Below are positions 16,987 to 26,055 of a stretch of DNA of 64,000 nt, piece after piece. Position 1 is the first letter of the stretch. Each line of letters opens with the position of its first letter. The stretch comes from an uncultured SAR116 cluster alpha proteobacterium (GTDB lineage Bacteria; Pseudomonadota; Alphaproteobacteria; Puniceispirillales; Puniceispirillaceae). The DNA is taken from NCBI GenBank assembly GCA_902632595.1, contig CACPDC010000002.1, positions 62,001 to 126,000 on the forward strand. The letters run 5' to 3'. The position numbers were made by a program, and so were the translations under genes. The notes below the pieces were generated by a model that was given only the letters and a program-made list of their open reading frames with translations, ran no database searches and was not told the DNA's origin.

Positions 16987-17720
16987 TGACTAGGATATTA
17001 CTTCTTGGCTCGGCACCGAATAGCGTAATAGCAAGAAAGTGGAGTAAAAAGAATTTTGATGTAATCACCGCAATAAATAATGCGTGGCAAATCCGTGATG
17101 ATTGGAATGATTTGATTTATCCTTACGATTTTTCAGCGAAACGACTACCTAAGAAATTAAAAAAGGGACAGAGACTTATTAATGAAGAGAATTTTGTACC
17201 ATCACAAAATAAATATGGCGGATTTATTTATGCCGGAGGTACTATGGCATTTACAGCAGCCTATTGGATATTGGATCACTACAAACCAAAACAAATCGCA
17301 TTTATGGGATGTGATATGAACTATCCAAAAGAAGGTCCAACCCATTTTTATGGCACTGGTGACCCTGACCCACTTCGAGATGATATATCTTTAACATCAC
17401 TTGAAGCTTGTGCCGCACGATTTTATATTTTTGCTCTCCAACAAGGCTGTGAGAGTGTAAATTTATCCGCTTTATCCTCTCGGTTAATATTTCCCCGTGC
17501 AAGCGAAACTCCCAGCAGTTTGTCGGCGGACCTAAAAAAGTTTAACCAGAAAGCTATTGAACATGCACTAAAACTTGAGAGAGAACTCGGCTATTTCGTT
17601 CTCAGTGGACGATACTGGAAGGTTTCAAGTATTATTGATAAAAAATATATGTTGAAATTAGATGAACTGTGGTTATCGGCGGTACCGTCAGAGTTAACAA
17701 AGCATATAAGGTTTAGTTAG
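16987..17720 (+). CDS. Uncharacterised DUF115/MptE-like Rossmann protein
   Basis: About 244 residues from the ATG at 16987; an upstream in-frame extension to 16824 looks like noise because it is AT-rich and family-like sequence starts T-R-I-L-L-L-G-S-A-P-N. The N-terminal nucleotide-binding-like loop, then I-N-N-A-W-Q-I-R-D-D-W-N, and later A-F-M-G-C-D-M-N-Y-P resemble a group related to DUF115/6-hydroxymethylpterin-pyrophosphokinase MptE-like enzymes, some of which are glycan-modifying. Function not determined. Upstream neighbours are divergent (DapA operon); downstream genes are convergent. Confidence 0.55.
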
Positions 17721-17753
17721 GATAAATATGACTAAAATCACTTAGATTTAGCA

Positions 17754-18683
17754 TTATAAGTGTAAATTTCCATTAGCTCCTGTTTTAATGAAAGTACCGT
17801 TGTTTAGGTCTCTAAAAGCTTGTTGCAATTCAGCTTGTGTATTCATAACTATTGGGCCATGCCAAGCAACCGGCTCTTTTAGAGGTTTGCCTGACACCAG
17901 CAAGAATCGGACACCTTCTGGACCTGAGTGAACAAGGACTTCATCACCAGTGTCGAATAGCACTAATGTTCTGTTTCCAGACAAATCTCTGACCTCAAAT
18001 TCCTGCCCGTTAAACTCTTTTTCAACTTTCACACCATGAGGGTTTGAAGCGCCATCAAATCGAGCGCTACCCTCGAATATATATGCAAAACCCTGACGAT
18101 ATGTATCAAAAGGGATCCGTTTGCTTGTTCCTGCTGGCACAAAAATATCGAGATAGTGTGGGTCTGCGGCGATATTATCAACTGGACCTTCAACGCCTTT
18201 ATAACTTCCCGCTATAACTTTAATTTTGCTGCCGTCATCTTCTTCTAAGAGACGAATTTCTTTTGACTTAATATCTTGATATCTAGGAGCAGTCATTTTT
18301 TCTGAGGACGGTAAATTGGCCCAAAGCTGAAAACCATGCATATGCCCATTCTGGTCACCTTTTGGCATTTCTTGATGTATGATTCCTGAACCAGCAGTCA
18401 TCCATTGTATATCTCCGTCGGATAAATCTCCAATATTTCCAAGACTATCTGCATGAGTGACTGTTCCTTTAAGGACGTATGTTATTGTCTCTATGCCTCT
18501 GTGCGGATGCCAGGGAAAACCCTTATTATAGTGGTTTGGATTTTCGTTCCTAAAATCATCCATCATTAAAAATGGATCAAACGGTTTTGTGTCACCAAAT
18601 CCAAAAGCGCGATGAAGATGAACACCAGCCCCCTCCATGGCAGGTTTAGCCAAAGATATACTTTTAACAGGTCTTATTGACAT
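17754..18683 (-). CDS. Pirin family protein
   Basis: 309 residues, double cupin. N-terminal cupin has D-P-F-L-M-M-D-D-F and the metal site H-P-H-R-G-I-E-T near residue 58, H-x-D-S-L-G near residue 77 and G-I-I-H-Q-E-M-P near residue 100: the full pirin set. Iron-containing; some members are quercetin dioxygenases, others regulate. A second, damaged pirin gene lies directly upstream on the same strand. Confidence 0.92.
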   Translation of the reverse strand: MSIRPVKSISLAKPAMEGAGVHLHRAFGFGDTKPFDPFLMMDDFRNENPNHYNKGFPWHPHRGIETITYVLKGTVTHADSLGNIGDLSDGDIQWMTAGSGIIHQEMPKGDQNGHMHGFQLWANLPSSEKMTAPRYQDIKSKEIRLLEEDDGSKIKVIAGSYKGVEGPVDNIAADPHYLDIFVPAGTSKRIPFDTYRQGFAYIFEGSARFDGASNPHGVKVEKEFNGQEFEVRDLSGNRTLVLFDTGDEVLVHSGPEGVRFLLVSGKPLKEPVAWHGPIVMNTQAELQQAFRDLNNGTFIKTGANGNLHL

Positions 18684-18749
18684 TTTTATCCTCTTTAAAT
18701 CAATTGTTTAAATTATAGTAATTTTTCAAATGATTAAGTTTTTTACAAT

Positions 18750-19695
18750 TTAAGGCGATTTATTTGGAAGTGGTATAAATTCATCTTTATCTCCGATAGG
18801 TAACTGGAAACGCCCATTCTCCCATTCTCCTGCCGCCCAGTCTGTTTTTGCAACCTCAATTTTTTCAAGTGAAGAAGAAACGAAATTCCACCATATATAA
18901 CGTGGCCCTTCAAGAGTAGCACCTCCAAGCAATATAATTCTTGCGCCTTTCACTCCTGCTTTAACGGATATCTTATCTCCTGGACGAAAAATAATCATAT
19001 TCCCTGTTTCAAAAATCTGGTCAGCAACCTCTATTTCTCCTTGCATCACATGAACTGCTCTATCTTCATGTTCATCAGGTAAAGGTATTGAAGCTGAGGC
19101 TTCTAATTTGACATCCACATAAAACATTTCAGAGAGTTGTTCAACCGGAGATCGCCCCCCCCCAGGCACTTCCCGCCACTAATCTGGCTTTTACACCAAC
19201 ATCCTCCAAAGTTGGCAGCACCAGTTCTGGGTGATGCGAAAAAAAGGCGCCCCTATCCTCATCTTTTGCTGGTAGAGCTACCCAGCTTTGAATTCCAAAT
19301 AAAGAATGACCTGATGCACGCTCATTCATTCCCGTACGTTCTGAATGAGTTATCCCATTACCAGCTACCATCCAATTTACGTCACCAGCAGAAATTGTCT
19401 GGTATGTGCCAAGTGAGTCTCGATGCTCGATGGAACCTTTCATAAGATATGTGAGAGTAGCGAGGCCGATATGCGGATGCGGCCTTACATCGATACCCTG
19501 ACTAGTTAAAAATTCTGCAGGTCCAATTTGGTCAAAAAATATAAAAGGTCCAACCATTTGTTTTTCTTTTGTTGGTAATGCGCGACGCACTTCAAACCCT
19601 CCGATATCTCGGGCTCTGGGAACTAAAACAGTCTCTATAGCATCTACGTTAGTTTTTTTAGGCATCAGTGCTTCTAAATTTGGATTCCAACTCAT
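18750..19695 (-). pseudogene. Pirin family protein, frameshifted in a 9-G run
   Basis: Two overlapping frames together make one complete pirin: the first (ending near 19141) has H-P-H-I-G-L-A-T, H-R-D-S-L-G and N-G-I-T-H-S-E-R, the second (18750-19169) supplies the C-terminal cupin starting G-G-R-S-P-V-E-Q-L. They meet at a run of nine G (nine C at 19155-19163 on the plus strand). Removing one G joins the frames into a family-like G-S-A-W-G-G-R-S-P-V. Either a sequencing or assembly error, a real pseudogene or slippage-based phase variation. Start taken at M-S-W-N-P-N (19695). Confidence 0.8.
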
Positions 19696-19846
19696 GGTAT
19701 TGACTTTCCCCTGTTTAGTTTTCTGATATGTAATGAAATTCGATTTTTTCAACCAAATTATAATCTTTTTAGTGATTTTATGATTTCTTTTTTAATAATA
19801 TCCAACTAATCCTCATCCCAAATTTGGCCATAGAATAATTCAATTA

Positions 19847-20398
19847 TTATCGGATAAAACCATAGTGAAGTGCTGCTGGTACGATTATATCTTCCTCATC
19901 TTCAAGATGCCTTTTTAGTGCTTCATTAAATCCGTTCTGGCATTCCAACAGCCTTCTTGCGCAATTTGATGCTTCCTTAGTTAACCGAATCTCATCCAGC
20001 AAAACTTCATACTTATTAACGATTAAACTAATTGCTTGATGATCACCTTCCAAAAGGTCAATAGCTGCAGACAATTTACTATCATATTTTACAATCCCCG
20101 GGAAAAAAAAGGTGTCCTCCATAATATGATGCGTGTGAAGTTCCTGAAGCATAAATCCTGAATATGTCAAGGTCTGTTTTTGAAATTCTTTAGTGTCTAT
20201 ATCGTTGTTCAGAATTGCTTGAGAAAGTTGAACTAAATGCAGCCCTAATTTTCGAAACATCTCATGCCTTTGCAACCAAAACTCTGCAAAATTTGGAAAA
20301 TTTGGGTGGGTATTCCATTCTACTCTTGGGTAATCTGATAAAAACGTTTTTAACTCCTCTGGCAAGAAAATCCGATTTAATAAGTCAATTTTTGTCAT
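19847..20398 (-). CDS. Hemerythrin HHE-domain protein
   Basis: 183 residues, mostly helical. Carries the iron-ligand pattern: W-L-Q-R-H-E-M-F, then E-L-H-T-H-H-I-M-E-D-T-F-F-F-P, L-L-E-G-D-H-Q-A-I and L-K-R-H-L-E-D-E-E-D-I-I-V-P. Five histidines plus the acidic residues suit a di-iron four-helix bundle that could bind O2, NO or act in redox sensing. Stands alone on the minus strand. Confidence 0.82.
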   Translation of the reverse strand: MTKIDLLNRIFLPEELKTFLSDYPRVEWNTHPNFPNFAEFWLQRHEMFRKLGLHLVQLSQAILNNDIDTKEFQKQTLTYSGFMLQELHTHHIMEDTFFFPGIVKYDSKLSAAIDLLEGDHQAISLIVNKYEVLLDEIRLTKEASNCARRLLECQNGFNEALKRHLEDEEDIIVPAALHYGFIR

Positions 20399-20453
20399 TC
20401 TTAAAAAACCTTTTTATTGAAATGCTCTAAAGTATTATTTTCTGACATTTATA

Positions 20454-21344
20454 TCAAATTGGGAATGCCCATAAAACAAACCAAATAAGTGCTGGTATCA
20501 GGCATATCATAGTAAGAGAGGAGACAATAACTATTCCACCTATCATATCCGGTTCAACATTGCGTTCCAAAGCAATAACAAAATTTAACAGTGCAACAGG
20601 CATTGAAGCCATGATCATTACTACTCCAGCTAGAATTCCAGAAAGACCCATTGCATAAATTACAAAAATGCCCGCAAGACCTCCAAAAACCAGTCGAGCG
20701 ATAGAATAAATCATTCCTTTCTTTAAATTCCAGATAGATATCTGAGGCAGCGCATAACCAAGTAAAAGTAACGGAAGGGGTATTGCAGTATAGCCTAAAT
20801 AAGATGTCGTATTTAGCAACATACCTGGTATTGTTAAATCCGCTAGTTTAACAATCAAAGCAGCTGCTACTGAAATAACAATTGGCTGCAAAAAGAATTC
20901 CCTTTTTTTAAATTGGCCCGATATCATTCCATAACCTAATGTATTCTGTGACACTGAAATAACAACGAAATACGGAAATGCTAGAGCAAGTCCCTCCTCT
21001 CCAAAAGCCAGCAAGCAAAGCGGCAGTGGTAAATTACCTGAATTAGGATGCAAAAGGCAACTCATATAAGCCCCCAAGCGGTCTCCTTGTATTTTAATAA
21101 ACAGATAAGATGAACATGCTACTATTGCCATAACCGAGAGAGCTGCCAATCCAGACAATGATAATTCTAATAAAGTAGTTTCTGTTTTTATTAATGTGGA
21201 AAATGTAAGACAAGGGGTCGCAATTTTAATAATTAGAATACCGATAGTCTTCGAATCAAAATGTATATTCAAAATAAAGAGTGCACTGCCGATACCAAGC
21301 ATCAGTAGCACTGGCACCGTAATGTCCAAAATATCAAGTAGCAT
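20454..21344 (-). CDS. AEC (auxin efflux carrier) family transporter
   Basis: 296 residues with about ten hydrophobic segments. Layout M-L-L-D-I-L-D-I-T-V-P-V-L-L-M-L-G-I-G near the start, the polar break L-H-P-N-S-G-N-L-P-L-P near residue 100 and the mirrored C-terminal half M-P-V-A-L-L-N-F-V match the AEC/BASS-like permeases. Likely exports or imports small carboxylates or malonate-like compounds. Confidence 0.83.
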   Translation of the reverse strand: MLLDILDITVPVLLMLGIGSALFILNIHFDSKTIGILIIKIATPCLTFSTLIKTETTLLELSLSGLAALSVMAIVACSSYLFIKIQGDRLGAYMSCLLHPNSGNLPLPLCLLAFGEEGLALAFPYFVVISVSQNTLGYGMISGQFKKREFFLQPIVISVAAALIVKLADLTIPGMLLNTTSYLGYTAIPLPLLLLGYALPQISIWNLKKGMIYSIARLVFGGLAGIFVIYAMGLSGILAGVVMIMASMPVALLNFVIALERNVEPDMIGGIVIVSSLTMICLIPALIWFVLWAFPI

Positions 21345-21397
21345 CTATTTTACACTAACTCTGCACGCTAAATTTATATAATTTTGAAGATTATTAA

Positions 21398-22441
21398 TTA
21401 TTCATAGGTATTTACCGGTAGCATAACCGGCTCGCCTCTTTCGACAGAAAGGTCGGCAGCTGTATATAAATCCATGACCTCCTTTGCTTCTTCAGGTTTA
21501 ACTAAAACCGGTTTGTTTCGACAAACTGCATCTAAGAAGTGAACTGTTTCCTCATACATAGGGCCTGCATATGTATGATTCACTGGTTCGCCCGGCATTG
21601 AGGACATGGGGTATCTGATGCCATCCTTTGTTGTCGTTAAATGAACATCTTTATGGGAGTCATCTATTATTAAAGCGCCATCTGTTCCTATTACCTCAAT
21701 CCAGGTGTGAGCGTAATTTGGATATCCTAAAGGAAGTATCCACCCAGCACCTACAGTAATTGTTGTACCGTCATCCATTGTGACTAAAATCCACTGATGA
21801 TCGGGAGTTTCACTATTTTGGGAAAATAGCTTACCTGCCGTTTGACTATAAACTTTCACTGGTTTTCTTGGACGTAAGCACCATAGAAGAAAATCTAAAT
21901 CATGCGTTGCCTCCATTGCCGCGGGAGAGAGAGCTGTTCGTCCTGATATTTTTGTTCCTAATTCGCGCGTTACGTGTCTACTAACAAGGCATGTTACTGG
22001 CTCTCCTATAAGTCCTTCGCTTAATGCTTTTTGGACATATGCATACTTCGAGTTGAATCGTTGAGAGTATCCTATAGTAAACTTTACATCCTTATCTATA
22101 GCAGTCTGAATAAGTTCATCAGCTTGCTCTAACGTTGTAGCAATAGGTTTTTCCATGAAGACGTTTTTGCCAGCCTGCAAAGCGGCGAGTGCCATTGGAT
22201 AATGTGTTGTCTCTGGAGTAGCTGAGATTATTATAGTATCGATGTCGGGATTCAATATAAGTTTTTGCCAATCTGATACAGACTCGTGTACATCATATTG
22301 ATCTGCAACCTCCTTCCGCCGGCCATCATTAATTTCTGCAATGAACACCTTATCTACAAGAGGATTATCTGAGCAAGCTTTGGTACGAATACCCCCACAC
22401 CATCCTGTACCTATCACCCCCACATTAATTTGCTCAATCAT
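21398..22441 (-). CDS. Gfo/Idh/MocA family NAD(P)-dependent oxidoreductase
   Basis: 347 residues. N-terminal Rossmann motif V-G-V-I-G-T-G-W-C-G, the family signature G-K-N-V-F-M-E-K-P-I-A-T with the catalytic Lys near residue 97, and D-L-D-F-L-L-W near residue 187. Usual substrates are inositols, sugars or amino sugars. The start has GAGGAGA spaced well. No sugar ABC transporter is adjacent. Confidence 0.9.
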   Translation of the reverse strand: MIEQINVGVIGTGWCGGIRTKACSDNPLVDKVFIAEINDGRRKEVADQYDVHESVSDWQKLILNPDIDTIIISATPETTHYPMALAALQAGKNVFMEKPIATTLEQADELIQTAIDKDVKFTIGYSQRFNSKYAYVQKALSEGLIGEPVTCLVSRHVTRELGTKISGRTALSPAAMEATHDLDFLLWCLRPRKPVKVYSQTAGKLFSQNSETPDHQWILVTMDDGTTITVGAGWILPLGYPNYAHTWIEVIGTDGALIIDDSHKDVHLTTTKDGIRYPMSSMPGEPVNHTYAGPMYEETVHFLDAVCRNKPVLVKPEEAKEVMDLYTAADLSVERGEPVMLPVNTYE

Positions 22442-22614
22442 AATTATCTCCTCAGCTCACTGATTGATCTATTTGTAATAGGTGTTTTATTAGATGTATC
22501 TCACCTGTCAATGCTAAAGGATAAATATAATCAGGAATAGGTAATTTTTTTTTTGGCAAACAATTGTATAATAATTGGTATGTTGATGTTATTACTAAAT
22601 ACCTATATTACCAA

Positions 22615-22833
22615 TCAGGAATCAGTAGTTATTTGCAATGCTCTAAAACCGCCAAGCCATTCTTGAGTAGAACATTTTGGTCCAAAAAGGCGGGGTGTTG
22701 CCCATAATAAGTTAGGCTCTATAACGCTCATATTGCGATCATCAAGCTGAGAGTCAGATTTTTTATTTTCTGACTTCATTTGCTTCGGTCTTCTGTCAAG
22801 TTCTGATTGAATTTTAATTAAATCGTTCATCAT
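22615..22833 (-). CDS. Small unknown protein
   Basis: 72 residues, highly polar N-terminal half (K, E, S, Q and D rich) followed by a hydrophobic/aromatic tail N-L-L-W-A-T-P-R-L-F-G-P-K-C-S-T-Q-E-W. No clear ribosome-binding site. The tail with one Cys, two Trp and two Phe could be a packing or binding segment. I do not recognise it; open-frame chance cannot be excluded. Confidence 0.35.
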   Translation of the reverse strand: MMNDLIKIQSELDRRPKQMKSENKKSDSQLDDRNMSVIEPNLLWATPRLFGPKCSTQEWLGGFRALQITTDS

Positions 22834-22916
22834 AAAAAACGTTACGACCCATCAAACAAAATATTTAGTTTTTACTTTGCCTAATCGAATAGTTAAACAT
22901 AAGTTTTTAAAATGAG

Positions 22917-23360
22917 CTAAAGCTTAATGTTATCAGAAAGATAGACCACTGCTTCCTCGACATCTGCTTCTCTTATGATTTCTCCAAGAAGACCATTGAC
23001 TAAGAATTCGCCAAATTCTGAGAATTCAACAAATATTGAAAACTTCTCAGTTCCAAATAAATGAGCCGGCACCCAGCTAAATAAAAAATGTTGATTTTCG
23101 CTTGCAAGAGACCTCGCAAATGGTTCAATCATTTCAGGAAAACTAAAATTTGTGGTGACGGCCATCGCAACAAAAAAATTTTTACTACCATAGTTTTTAA
23201 CATCTATTTCCGGAGAAAATAAAATAATAACATCTGCTATATTATTTTCTTTAAGATAACGTTTTAGCGAACCGCGAAACTTATTTCGAAGTTCTAAAAG
23301 ACTTATAATATCAACACTCTCTGGCTCTTTTATATTTTTGTCTTTTGATAATCGTGTCAT
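22917..23360 (-). CDS. Hypothetical protein, unknown
   Basis: 147 residues from the ATG at 23360; a TTG start 33 bases further upstream is possible. Mixed alpha/beta sequence: L-L-E-L-R-N-K-F-R-G-S-L-K-R-Y, then N-I-A-D-V-I-I-L-F-S-P-E-I, F-F-V-A-M-A-V-T-T-N, and an acidic C-terminus. No signal peptide or transmembrane segment and no family recognised. Confidence 0.5.
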   Translation of the reverse strand: MTRLSKDKNIKEPESVDIISLLELRNKFRGSLKRYLKENNIADVIILFSPEIDVKNYGSKNFFVAMAVTTNFSFPEMIEPFARSLASENQHFLFSWVPAHLFGTEKFSIFVEFSEFGEFLVNGLLGEIIREADVEEAVVYLSDNIKL

Positions 23361-23531
23361 GCAAATCAACCCAAGCAAAAGCTCTTCGTACAAATTCTAG
23401 ATATTAGTGTGATAATCAAAAAGTTAAAAAAGAGCAAAAATTTTTAATCTAATTCAGTTTTAAAATGAAGTTTAATGGACCTGAACGAAATCAAGATTCT
23501 TTCGCAAAAAATTCTAAGGCCTTTTAAGGAC

Positions 23532-24287
23532 TCAGTTTGGTATAAAAAGATAATTATTTTCTCCTCGAATAGAATCAACTTTCACAATTTCTAAATTTCC
23601 GTCAAATAAGTATGCCTCATAACCCGCATCAATCATTCTTTTAAAAATCCTAGAAGAAGAATTGCCCATTGAATTTGCTCGACTATCATCAAGCTCAAGA
23701 AACCAAATTGGTCTGATTTCATGAATAAGCCTCAAAGCCCCGTCTAGAACATTTTCCTCAGCCCCCTCTACGTCAATCTTTACGAGGTCAACACTTGAAA
23801 TATCATGCTCTAATAACATTTGATCCAATTTCATTACTTGCACCGACTCACTGTGCACATTTTTATGTTTTCGACGTCCTATATAAGCCAAGCCTACTCT
23901 TAGTGAACCACTATCTTTAATAGGTGTATGAAGTTTTCTCATCCCCGCACGGTTCGATAAAATATATTTCTTACAAATAATTTGAATATCGTGAGAGGAC
24001 CATAAATTTGACCAGAATTCTAGGATTGGAAACACATAATGAGAAGGTTCAACTGCAATCACCAAATTAGTCTTATTTTTCTGTTTAATACATGACCGAG
24101 TGAAATTTCCAACATTTGCACCCACATCGACTACAACTAACTTATCTTTGGGTATTAAACCAAAAATCACTCCAACGAGGTCATCGAAACGTCTATCAAA
24201 ACCAGTCCTTAGTAAGAGTCTAAACCATCTGACCTTTTGAGATAATGAAAAGTCTTTACTAGTTAATACTTCTAACAAATCCAACAT
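23532..24287 (-). CDS. FkbM-family methyltransferase
   Basis: 251 residues. SAM-binding motif V-V-D-V-G-A-N-V-G-N-F near residue 53, followed by V-A-V-E-P-S near residue 79 and V-D-L-V-K-I-D-V-E-G-A-E near residue 164, the strict FkbM signature. These methylate sugars or polyketide-like glycan hydroxyls; target unknown. No glycosyltransferases are nearby. Confidence 0.9.
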   Translation of the reverse strand: MLDLLEVLTSKDFSLSQKVRWFRLLLRTGFDRRFDDLVGVIFGLIPKDKLVVVDVGANVGNFTRSCIKQKNKTNLVIAVEPSHYVFPILEFWSNLWSSHDIQIICKKYILSNRAGMRKLHTPIKDSGSLRVGLAYIGRRKHKNVHSESVQVMKLDQMLLEHDISSVDLVKIDVEGAEENVLDGALRLIHEIRPIWFLELDDSRANSMGNSSSRIFKRMIDAGYEAYLFDGNLEIVKVDSIRGENNYLFIPN

Positions 24288-24577
24288 CCCTTTATTTTAT
24301 AATAGAAGATAAACTTTGTTTGTTAAAAATAAGGCGCCAGTAAGAAAAAAAGTTTTAAATATAATCAATACTTTATCTAAATATTTTTATTTTACAATAT
24401 GATTTTTCATGAACATTGTGTTAACAAGGAAATTATTGCTCATTAAGTGCAATTATTTTTTCACAATAAGTTAGTGACATCCCAAATCATAAAAACATTT
24501 AGTGTAAATTAATGTCTCTCAGTTATACACAGAGAATAATATAACAGCTCGTAATTTTTCAAATGAACAAACATATC

Positions 24578-25105
24578 CTAATCCCGGTTAATCTTTTCAT
24601 TCCAAAAGGGTACCATTGAGCTCCAGACACCATCTCCTAAAAACCTATGATAAATTGCGGCAGAAACATGGATCAGTATTAAAAAATAGATCACTGTAAA
24701 GGAGAATTCATGAATACTAATAACCCCTTCTATGATCAATCCACTTTTAAAGCCCAACCAATACAAAGTACCTATTGATATTCCAGAGATTGCGATTATT
24801 CCAAGGCAAAAATACATCCCATAATGCACTATTTTTGCAGCGTATTTCTGTGTTTGAGAGGTTGCGGTAGGGAGTGAAGATTTTTGGGTTCTTCTCATGT
24901 AAATAAAGCGAATAATTAATAAAAATAAAAACGCTGCAGCAAAAATCATCTCAAATTTTAGCAAAGACAAATCTGCTAGTTGATCTAGCTCATCTACTTG
25001 TTTATATATCCCATATCCAAAAATAACAATGAAACCCCAATGAAAAAATTTTGCTAAAAAGCTGTATTTTCTCGGTTTTTCAAGATCAAATTTTTCGCTT
25101 GGCAT
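24578..25105 (-). CDS. Cytochrome b561-type diheme membrane protein
   Basis: 175 residues with four transmembrane helices. Probable heme ligand His residues are in K-F-F-H-W-G (helix 1), I-V-H-Y-G-M-Y (helix 2/3), S-I-H-E-F-S (helix 3/4) and I-L-I-H-V-S-A-A-I-Y-H (helix 4). The bacterial b561 family shuttles electrons from quinol. Start has no strong ribosome-binding site. Confidence 0.85.
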   Translation of the reverse strand: MPSEKFDLEKPRKYSFLAKFFHWGFIVIFGYGIYKQVDELDQLADLSLLKFEMIFAAAFLFLLIIRFIYMRRTQKSSLPTATSQTQKYAAKIVHYGMYFCLGIIAISGISIGTLYWLGFKSGLIIEGVISIHEFSFTVIYFLILIHVSAAIYHRFLGDGVWSSMVPFWNEKINRD

Positions 25106-25545
25106 TTTTCAGACATTTCATTCTTTTTTCTTAAATTAAACTATAAATTAGTCAAAGATCAACAATTGTTATTTTTGTTTTAGTAAAATATTGCTGTGTA
25201 AATCGTTTGGTAAAAAAATAATATAATACGTTAATCTACAGTAATGTATTTTCCTTCCAAGCTCTTCTGTACTAAGCGGAGCATCTATATACTAATTTAA
25301 TCTTTGTTAGACATTTATAGTAAAGAAATTTTAAGCCCTTTTTATCAACAAATCTAAACGAAAAGAAACTTCTTTTTTCTGCAAAAAAACTACATTTTTT
25401 GCTCAGTTCTCATCGTATTTTCATTTTACATTTTCTTGTTAGTCAGAATAGATGTCCAAAAAAGTTAATACTAATTCAGTTATAAGTTAATAAAAATAAC
25501 AGAAAGTATTTGTAAAATTCATTTTTATACATATAATGTTTTATT
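25106..25545. other. Intergenic, very AT-rich, no gene seen
   Basis: 440 bases between the divergent cytochrome b561 and XRE genes. I see no convincing small ORF, RNA or strong terminator; both promoters presumably lie here. Confidence 0.6.
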
Positions 25546-25959
25546 ATGCACGTATTTGAAAGAATTATAAATCCCCTAGAAAGAAGAAGAGTAAACCGCG
25601 GTTATACTCAAAAAAAAATGTCAAACCTTTTAGGTCTGACCCAATCTCAATATTCAAGAATTGAAAATGGAGAAACAAATGTAAAGAAACATCTGAAAAA
25701 GTTGTCAGAGATATTTGAATGTGAACCCAACGAGGTCTTCCAGGGTGATATTTTAAAAGAAATAGACGATGACTTCATAAACGATGAAACCAATAGTTTT
25801 CAAAGATCTTTCCATGAAAGAAAAAAGGGGTTTGTCCACTTGAAAATAAATGGTTGGTTTACCAAAAAGCAAATAATTGAAAATTATAAAATGCTATTAA
25901 ATGAATTGGACGAATGGAAGGTTAATGAAGATGGTATTAGATGGAAACATAAAGGTTAG
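25546..25959 (+). CDS. XRE-family helix-turn-helix regulator
   Basis: 137 residues. The first 65 form an HTH_3 domain: R-R-R-V-N-R-G-Y-T-Q-K-K-M-S-N-L-L-G-L-T-Q-S-Q-Y-S-R-I-E-N-G-E-T, followed by the usual L-S-E-I-F-E-C-E-P-N-E-V-F. The C-terminal 70 residues are unassigned. Its stop is 15 bases from a copy of the guaA 3'-end repeat, so it borders the integrated element; it may be host or a remnant of an older insertion. Confidence 0.85.
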   Translation: MHVFERIINPLERRRVNRGYTQKKMSNLLGLTQSQYSRIENGETNVKKHLKKLSEIFECEPNEVFQGDILKEIDDDFINDETNSFQRSFHERKKGFVHLKINGWFTKKQIIENYKMLLNELDEWKVNEDGIRWKHKG

Positions 25960-25974
25960 AAAATTAAAGTAAAA

Positions 25975-25995
25975 TATCTACTCCCACTCAATAGT
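25975..25995. repeat. Distal attachment-like copy of the guaA 3' end
   Basis: Perfect 21-bp direct repeat of 27373-27393; core CTCCCACTCAATAGT is the reverse complement of guaA codons for T-I-E-W-E and its stop. Lies 15 bases after the XRE stop. Confidence 0.8.
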
Positions 25996-25999
25996 TCTT

Positions 26000-26019
26000 T
26001 TTATATAAGTCATTGTTTT
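26000..26019. repeat. Internal arm-like repeat, left
   Basis: 20-bp motif TTTATATAAGTCATTGTTTT, matching 27342-27361 at 19/20 bases in the same orientation. It lies four bases inside the left boundary repeat. In an excised circle the two copies would flank the core, as integrase arm sites do. Confidence 0.55.
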
Positions 26020-26055
26020 ATATATATTTTTAAAAAGTTTGTAACTACTTTGTAA

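Noticed and set aside
24421-24480. Short inverted repeat ATTGC...GCAAT
   Set aside because: Only 5-bp arms with no neighbouring T-run; expected by chance in AT-rich DNA.
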